DNA from: Lepeophtheirus salmonis
Lineage: Eukaryota; Arthropoda; Copepoda; Siphonostomatoida; Caligidae
Direction of reading: 5' to 3'
Assembly (NCBI RefSeq): GCF_016086655.4
Contig: NC_052133.2
Location: 11,616,301 to 11,680,300, forward strand
DNA: 64,000 nt
Shown here: piece by piece, positions 56,691-64,000 of the stretch
Position numbering within the stretch: the stretch's first letter is position 1
Layout: every line of letters begins with the position of its first letter
The notes under the pieces: generated by a model
What the model was told of the DNA's origin: nothing
What the model saw: the letters and a program-made list of their open reading frames with translations, nothing else
The model's database searches: none
Translations under genes and position numbers: made by a program

Positions 56691-59383
56691 TCTTCATAAT
56701 TTGCAATTTTTCTCTACAACCTCATTCCAATCTGTTGTAAATGGTTATTTATAGCATAATTAAAGTGTTAAAATCATATCAAACAACCAGTATGCAAATA
56801 CCTACACATTAATACCTTGAGATACGTGAGGCTTCATATACGAAGTTTTTTAAAGAGACAAGCTGGATTCTCAGCTAAAACTTAGATTGACGTACGAGTT
56901 GTGTTTTTATAAATAAAATGTGGTCCATAACTGGTAACATAACGTTTCTGTATGATTACATTTTGTTATTTATTGCTTTGTCTTACGAGCTCTGTTAGGA
57001 ACCGATTAATCTCATATGTCACAGTCTTCCTTCTATTATAAACAACAGATTTATTACTATTTTTGGGGAAATTGTAGAAATATATGAATTAATCACTCCG
57101 AGAATGAATTTTAATAAAGAATGAATTTTAAAGCATTGAAAAATGACAGATAATGAAAGTTTTTACAAATGTTTTCTTTTTTTAGATCAAATTTGTTCTT
57201 TGATTATTTTAATGAAGTAAAAATATATACCTTTTCCTTTTTTTCTTTTCTTTTTTACTAACAAGTTTATTGAATATAGCAATAGGAATTTTTCTTCATA
57301 GAAGTAAACTCAAATATAGTTTCCTAACGTACATCTGATAAAAATATCAATTTATAAGATCAAATATTGTTAAATTTGAAAATATTTTTAAACAAAATTA
57401 AATAAATTGTACATATTTAAATATTATAACCATACTAAAGTTTCAAGGATCCTTGTTTTCCAGGACTTTGGGGGTTTTACACCTACTATCAATTCTCTGG
57501 AAATCCAGAATTTTATTTTTTTACAATTAATGTTTCATAAAAAAAAACGTTCTTCATTTTCTATTTATTAATATTTTTTTTTGTTGGTCTGATGGGGCAT
57601 GGAATCTTAGATACATGGAAGTCTATCGATGTCATTTTGTTTTCCATTTTCTCCCATACTTGTGTGATAGATCCTTCATATCATAGATACACTTATAGTT
57701 TTATAATGCATAATTTGTATTTAGATACACTAATTTCTATGGCAGTTCCTTAGAAATACACATATTTAACGTTATCCGTGGTAAGTAACATGTTTTTATT
57801 TTTGTTTTTTAGCTAAAAATAATTGTTGCCATTAAATTTTTTTTAAATGTGGAAAAGACCATTTTTTGTTGAAATTTCAAGTTTGACATTTGTTAGATGG
57901 AAGAACGTAGATCAATAGACAACACAATGGGGATAAATTGGTATGTAGAACTCAATGTACGTAGATTTGACACTCGGTGGTTCCTAGAGAATGAAATATA
58001 CTTACTTTATATGGACGTTCAAAACATTTCTAGGTCATATGGAGTAATTATCGTACTATAATTTTTACTTATCCTTCATCACTGCAACTCCATCTCATCA
58101 ATTAAAGGAACATATAAAAAAAGTTCGATATTTAAAAAATGTTAAACACAATATATTCATCCCCTTTCTCATCCTGACATATTATTTTCCATAATATATA
58201 AAAAAATTCGTTTATTATTTATCAAGTTACGGAGGTACTAAAAACTGGAACAGTGATCTCTATAAAGGAACCTTCTCAGAATTAGGGATAATTATAAAAT
58301 AAGAATGGAGAATATTATTGCTATGAACTGACTTCCAATTTACTATTTATTCTTAAAATATAAAAATAAATACTAAAAACTTAATATATTTACTTATGCC
58401 ATCCGGATATTTCCTCGGATTCAGTAGTAAATAATATGTACATTGACCAAAGTAATCACCAATGAAATATAAATACATAAGGATTAAACATGCATTACTA
58501 TTACCTATAATAAAGAAAGTAATAATCATTTATATGATATTAAAAAAGTCGATTGTCTTAGAAAATATATATTCATACTTTTTCGTACAAAAAAAAAGAA
58601 TTTTTGCAATGGTTCTACGTATTGTGTGTTCTATTTGTGTAGTTTCATAGTATTTACCAAATAAAATAAAAACCAATTTACATACTCATGCCACAATAAT
58701 AAAAAAAACAATGTAATCAGCAAATTGTTACCTTGTACCAAATTACAAAAAAACCTTGATAAGAATAAAGTACATTTGAAAACGTCAAAATAAAGGTTGT
58801 ATTTAGTAAAAAAAAAAGAATTTGGGAGAGATTATTTTTTTAACAAGGTAAAATAAATTTATCGTTTTTAGGCACTTTTAGTGAGAGTTCATGGGAAGTG
58901 GCACTCAATATTGTTTCTTTGCATATTTATTTATGGGTAATTACATAATAAATTGAACCAACGTGAACACAATGTAATAGATTTGAATGATACTAAGACT
59001 TATGTTAATATATTTCAGTAAAAAAAGTACCACTACGAATTTTTTGAAGTATATTAGATAATCGTTGGGAAACTGTTGCTAAAAGTACCTTAAAAAAGAG
59101 GTCATGAATTGATCATTTTACGACTCAATACATGCCTACCTTACAATATGATACAAAAATTAAATTATACATAATAAGTAAAGTAAATTTAGATTTGTAA
59201 TAGTGAAAATTATTTCGATTGTATTCAACAACCACAGAGTAAAGTTTTTGTGAAATCGGAACTGGTTTTAGGCAGAAAACCGTATATTTGGATCAATTCA
59301 CGTTTTGAAGTATGATTGAATTACTGTTATTTTATCATGTTTAAGGGTAGTGTTCAATTGAGATACAGATAACCTTTGTAGAT
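56691..59383. other. AT-rich non-coding DNA, no gene seen
   Basis: About 2.7 kb without a supported feature; open stretches such as 58462-58650 are low-complexity I/K-rich translations. Confidence 0.55.
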
Positions 59384-60032
59384 CAGTGCTTCTCAAAATA
59401 TCAGGAGGGAGTGCAGTATTTTTTTATCAAGTATCGTTATGTATATTAATAAAGCAAAGTCTGTCTGTATGTACTCTGTACATTCATTTGTGATCGAATA
59501 GTTAAGATTGTAGTGACACTATTGAAATCTTGCAGTCCTTATGTTTATAGTATCGAGCGTGTGCTTCATTAATAATAAAAAAGTTTTTTTACGTATAGAG
59601 TTGTATAAAAATGAAGATATATCTTATAATGCAGTGTTTCTGTAAGGAGTTGACTCTTAAAAGAACTACCTCCTTTGACATCTACCTATTAATAAAATAA
59701 TTATTAGGAAATCCTTCTTTTCTTCCCTGACAACAAACCCAGTGCCTTTAGATATTAGCTCAGACTCGCGTGTTTCTGCGTGGAACAAGGTAGATTGGAT
59801 ATTTTCCCTCCCAGCAATGAATGTATAAACTGCATAAATAAGTACTCATGCGTAATTATAAGTGCAATTATAATTAGCATTTAATTTATTGCTCTGTCCA
59901 TTACTGTGTAAATTAAATAAATAGTGCATTTGTAATTTCATTTTTGTTTTTAATTTTATTTTACAATGGAGTGCCTTATATATTTTATAAAAGTGAAATG
60001 TGCATCAAATGAATAAAGTTTGAGAATCACTT
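59384..60032. mobile_element. hAT-type MITE (649 bp)
   Basis: The left end is CAGTGCTTCTCAAAATATCA; the right end, reverse-complemented, is AAGTGATTCTCAAACTTTAT. CAGTGxTTCTCAAA is the well-known terminal sequence of many hAT elements. There is no transposase inside, so it is non-autonomous. The 8-base flanks (TTGTAGAT and CATTTTAA) do not match, so the target duplication is lost or one end is slightly misplaced. The first base of the right terminus has changed from C to A. Confidence 0.75.
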
Positions 60033-60546
60033 CATTTTAATGCTTTCGAAAAGGGAAGGAGGAAACTCAAAAAGTAAATATATTTTCTGAACATACATTA
60101 TTACCCGTCAAGGCAGGGTTCAATCAGTCAGCATTAAGTTATATTAGGTACATTTTTTTATATTTTAATCACCTTGTCATAATAAAGTTCATAGTTTATT
60201 TCATAAAATAAATTAAATATTAGTCTAAAGTAGCCTTGATAGATCCCTTGTTTATCCACTTCTGGGATTAGTACGTTTAATAGTTATTATAGTAGCTTTA
60301 CCCAACGATGCCCGGAACATTAAGAAATTAAAATTATTTAAAATTAAGTAAGGACCACAAAAATTTTAAGAATTATAATTGCTGCATTTTGGTTTTGGTA
60401 TGGATCTTTCATATCATTGTAAAAAAATCCTTTGTCTAAATCTCTCGTTTTTTCTCTTCTCTAAATCTTGTAATCTCTTTTAAAATAGTCTTTTTTTTTT
60501 GTTTTATATAAAATAATCGTTTGTTTGTCTAAAAATGCGTTTTTAG
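60033..60546. other. AT-rich DNA upstream of the candidate terminal exon
   Basis: No gene seen. It would be intronic if the exon at 60547 is real. Confidence 0.45.
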
Positions 60547-60713
60547 AACAAGACTATTTTAAGGGCGCCATGGCCTTCAAGGCCAAAAAAATGTTACAAG
60601 AACCGTTCTTGAGCCATAAAAACGTACATGAAAAATTTCAGGAAATTCCAACGATTGATTTGTCTGTGATTCCAGGACTCACACGCAAACATTCGGAATT
60701 AATTTATAGATAA
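60547..60713 (+). CDS. Candidate 3'-terminal exon of a host gene (function unknown)
   Basis: After a T-rich tract and AAAATGCGTTTTTAG| at 60546, a GC-balanced frame opens (two bases complete the split codon, then QDYFKGAMAFKAKKMLQEPF, LSHKNVHEKFQEIPTIDLSV, IPGLTRKHSELIYR) and ends at TAA 60711-60713. The codon use and varied residues differ sharply from the low-complexity frames around it, and no transposon family fits. The 54 residues are charged and hydrophilic, with no membrane segment or Cys. An AATAAA lies at 60984-60989. I do not recognise the protein. Alternatives are a very small complete gene starting at the internal ATG at 60570, or a chance frame. Confidence 0.5.
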
Positions 60714-60983
60714 AAATTATACTTTAAGCCAGAAGTTTATAGAAATGCATCTTATTGTTATGCAACTATATTTTATCTTAAAAACTTTTCAGTAAGCTTC
60801 TAAATCATTATATCAGAATATATAAAATTCTATGTTTGCTTTGATAATTCCTTGTTTGTGACTTATTCAAATATTTAGCAGTTTTTAATTGAGGTTCAGT
60901 GAATTTTATTAATTGTAGGTCTTTTTGATTTCTTGAATGATTTTTTTTTATTATTGTGAGGATTGAGGCGTACAGCAGTAGCT

Positions 60984-60989
60984 AATAAA
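60984..60989 (+). promoter_or_regulatory. Possible polyadenylation signal for the exon at 60547
   Basis: AATAAA 270 bases after the stop codon on the plus strand. In DNA this AT-rich such hexamers are common, so support is weak. Confidence 0.25.
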
Positions 60990-63125
60990 AATGTAATATT
61001 GTTGCTATTTTTTATTTAATACACACAACCTCAATGTTGGCTACTAATTTAAATCCCTAAGTGCGTAAAATAATAAATATTTTCATAAAAATTTATGAAA
61101 AATAAAAATCTATATATTTTACTATAAGAAAAAAATTTATAAACATATTTGTTAAAAACCCAAAGGCATCAATATATTTTTATTATTCAAGTACTTAAGC
61201 ATTTTAATTGATATTTACGAGTAAAAAATGATGGAATATCTCAAAAAATAAAAATAAATATTTTAATGAGAACCTTTCTATAACTGTTCATCTATTGTCC
61301 ATGTAATAAAATACGTTTTGTTTTGGGATTTCTTTTTTATTCAAATAACTCACTGCACTCACTGATGTTCACTAAGGGGAAGTTAACTCGTGCAAATCAA
61401 TAAAATGGAAAATTGAGCATACATTATCATTTGATATCTGTGATATATTCTTGCGTATCTCTCACTGTTAGACTTTGTAAAACGTGTAACAAAAATATAT
61501 ATTTGAACGAATGTATTGAATCAATGCAAATTTTTGACCATTGGTCTGGGAATAAATGATGTATACGTTTTTAGTGATTTTAAACTCTGTACGCCTGTTG
61601 CTTATACAAAGACCGAAATGTTGATGATATATCTTTTTAAGGGGTGTACTGATGCATCAGTATCGGAATCAATAAGACTCGACCTCTTTTGAAGTATCAG
61701 AATCAGCTCAAAAATATCGATTCCACTGATACCTGTGCTTAATTAATTATATACATTATTAAGCAAAAAAAAAGTGTTCATTTAATTATTCAAATTGGTC
61801 AACCAATAAAAAGAAGTCATCTATATCTAAGTAAATAATTTAATATATACCGTAAATTTTATTGGTTTATTGGAAATGGTATTTCAATAGATTTTGAGTA
61901 ATTATCATACTCTAAAATTAATTATGAAAGTTTTAAAGTAGGCTTTCTAATAATTTATTTATCCTAAACGATGAATGTCTGGTATGATAATATTTTGTCA
62001 ATTTAGAACTAATCATTTTTATTAGATAACTTAATATTTTTTAGGATCATGTTTGTTTTTGTTCAACAACTACTATTTCATGTAGTATTTTGAATAACCA
62101 GAAATGTTTTAATAGAAATTAATTAAATATTTTAAATTATTTATTTATTATCAGACCCAAGGATAAATATGACAAATGACAGATGTAAGGAGATATATAT
62201 GTTTTGTCCTGTTTAATAACACTATTCAACAACATTCCCACTCAATATTTAAAATAAATAAAAAATAGCCATAAAAAAATGTTGAATTTTCATTGATTTA
62301 AATATTTGTTTTCTTATAAAATGTTTAAAAATTGTTTAAAAATTTTTCAAAACTAAAAATAAATGAGTCAATAATATGACTAAAATGTCATTAATATTTT
62401 AAAATCTAGCAGATATTATATGTATTTTATAAGTATTTATTGATTAAATGTAACTAATATAATCGACTTATTAATATTTAATTTGGAAACTTTTCACGTA
62501 AGCTTTTTTTAAAGCTTATAAATGAAATATTTGACAAGAAAATTGATGACAAATCTATGAATATTGAGTGAAAATGTTGTTTCATTGCGTTATCAAACAA
62601 AACAGGTTGAGTTTAAGTACGGTCCTATAACCATAAGCACTTACAAAAATAGAACTACATTCTTATGGCAACAATGAATTATCATCTCTTCGAAAACTGT
62701 AAATTAGGATGAATGCTCGATAAATTCCTGACCTTTTAGCATAATAAGTAGTTAGATTAGTTTATCCGAAGCAATCATTATTTGCCAATAAAGATAAGTT
62801 GTAATTAAACTTTAAAATAAAGCAAATAAGCCTTTTAAAATTACACGCGTGTAATAGGATTTATCACTCGACTTGGGTTGTATACAATTGTCTAATTGAA
62901 GCAAGAAAGCGGGAGTTCAATCCCATACCAAAGAAAAAAAAGATAATTTTGTAGGTTTGAAATTTGAAACTGATAAAAACTGTCTGTATTACAATGTCCT
63001 CCATTCCAGAAAAATGGAAATGAAGAATGGCCAAATCCATAAAGATCTCTAAAAATAAATATATACAGGCCTAAACGTCGTCATTTAGTCACTGAAGCTT
63101 CTAAAAAAATAAATTTGACAAGTGA
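60990..63125. other. AT-rich non-coding DNA
   Basis: No gene seen. It includes the small repeat at 61636-61745 and a perfect 16-base palindrome ATTACACGCGTGTAAT at 62840-62855. Confidence 0.5.
61636..61745. repeat. Small inverted-repeat element with ACTGATGCATCAGT palindrome
   Basis: GGGGTGTACTGATGCATCAG then TATCGGAATC on the left, and a diverged inverted counterpart (TATCGATTCCACTGATACCTG) on the right. It resembles a short MITE, but the ends are not certain. Confidence 0.35.
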
Positions 63126-63129
63126 CAAG

Positions 63130-63600
63130 ACGAGTCAAAACTTCTTTTGTAATTGTCTCAGATGCAGTATCCTCCTATGGGGCGAAACTTCCCTGTGTTT
63201 ATTACCATATGAATGCAAAAATCAACTTAATGACTTAATTTAATCAGGTTTTGGAGCCTACCGGTAAAAACTTTGGTTCAAGAAAAATACTACCACGAAT
63301 AATTAATCTGTATTCTAGTAAAATTGTGCGACCATCTTGGATTGAAAGGAAACTCAACTATGATTCGCATCAAATATAAAAAAATGGACCTTTTTTCTCC
63401 AGATTTAAATCTACAAGATTACGTAATAAATAAATATTTTGAGAAGAAGGTTAAATAAAGTAAAATATAACTCTGTTACTTTCATTGAACCTTCTTTTAT
63501 TAGAGCTGCATATTTTTTTCCTCACGTTTTTAAATCTGCCTTCCATACAAATTTTGGGTTGAAAATCACCTAGAAAAATATTATTCAAATTTGAAAAAAA
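63130..63600 (+). mobile_element. Tc1/mariner relic M10
   Basis: The plus strand reads SDAVSSYGAKLPCVYYHMNA and KINLMT (63155-63230), matching the 'VSSDGxxMPPxF' region between the first and second Asp. FNQVLEPTGKNFGSRK follows, then a degenerate stretch, and PFFSPDLNLQDYVINKYFEK (63388-63450) with the third Asp. A decayed C-terminus ends near 63570 (SIIRAAYFFPHVFKSAF-like in shifted frame). The helix-turn-helix part was not found; the left limit is approximate. Confidence 0.68.
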
Positions 63601-63907
63601 GTAAGACAGGGTTAGCTGAAATAATCTGTATATACATTATATATCCTATATTGTTTCATTTTTGTGAAATAATTGATGTGATTTCAGCTTTCATTTAATA
63701 TTAAAGACTTGATTTATTTCCGATATGATTTTTAACTTATAATTAATATAAGCGTTCATGGATTTTGTAGAAATTTGTATGAAACATCACTTTTAAAGGA
63801 TGTAACAACATAAATGTAAAAACAAATAATTGACATGTAAAAATCTTGTCAGCTTGTTCTAGTGTTGATGGAAAAACATGTACTTTGATGAATTAAATGT
63901 ATTTGAC

Positions 63908-64000
63908 AAGTGTTGTGTCAGTTCAGTTAAGTCTTATGGGGGTGCTATTAGTCCTTGGGACCAGTAGTTAAGGTCGTCATACCTTCAGACTGCTACTACT
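63908..64000 (+). mobile_element. MITE of the TAGTGTTG family, copy 3 (cut by window end)
   Basis: AAGTGTTGTGTCAGTTCAGT at 63908 resembles the termini of the elements at 18245 and 41780. It is followed by GTCTTATGGGGGTGCTATTA and AGTCCTTGGGACCAGTAGTT, the same GTCC/GGACC style as their interiors. The element runs out of the window. Confidence 0.5.

Noticed and set aside
58462..58650. 62-codon plus-strand frame
   Set aside because: Low-complexity I/K/Y-rich translation of AT-rich DNA, with no motif or splice context.
1..64000. tRNA, rRNA, CRISPR arrays, prokaryotic operons or viral genes
   Set aside because: None seen. No cloverleaf with the conserved A and B box pair, no regularly spaced repeat array and no viral protein signature was found by reading.

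Overview
This is an AT-rich, intron-style eukaryotic window with no bacterial architecture: no operons, no ribosome-binding sites and no long intact reading frames. Nearly everything that reads as protein is decayed transposon. The style of the Tc1/mariner relics, the TA target sites and the extreme A+T content suggest an arthropod genome, and I would guess a caligid copepod such as a salmon louse. The species guess is inference from the look of the repeats, not something the sequence proves.

Layout. (1) 1-9515: an LTR-like repeat, then a long minus-strand non-LTR retrotransposon (LINE-1, about 7830 down to 2150) carrying remnants of ORF1, an APE endonuclease (GDFN and SDH motifs) and a reverse transcriptase (FDTISH, GDPLS, YADD). 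It is split by a mariner-like element with clean TA duplications (2660-3784) and by a ~1 kb repeat (about 4350-5405). A second, oppositely oriented copy of that repeat lies at 8490-9515, associated with a nearly perfect 130-bp inverted repeat. (2) 9516-18622: a 5'-truncated plus-strand LINE (LINE-2), two mariner relics, the zinc-knuckle tail of another LINE and a MITE. (3) 18623-31550: mostly empty AT-rich DNA with three further Tc1/mariner derivatives. (4) 31560-44110: LTR-like repeats, a 321-bp TA-flanked MITE with internal tandem units, an unidentified coding relic, LINE-3 with an A16 tail, and mariners of at least two subfamilies. (5) 45117-64000: one good candidate host exon on the minus strand (45117-45271), more mariner relics, a LINE C-terminal relic, duplicated repeats, a hAT-type MITE, and one candidate terminal host exon on the plus strand (60547-60713).

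How the parts relate. I count thirteen separate Tc1/mariner remnants, and most have lost the central, catalytic part of the transposase while keeping the N-terminal helix-turn-helix and/or the C-terminal third-aspartate block. That is the pattern expected of internally deleted, non-autonomous copies mobilised in trans. No intact, obviously functional transposase or reverse transcriptase is present. The two candidate exons are the only segments that look like host genes; if real, they belong to genes whose other exons lie across or beyond these repeat-filled introns. I found no rRNA, tRNA, CRISPR or viral gene.
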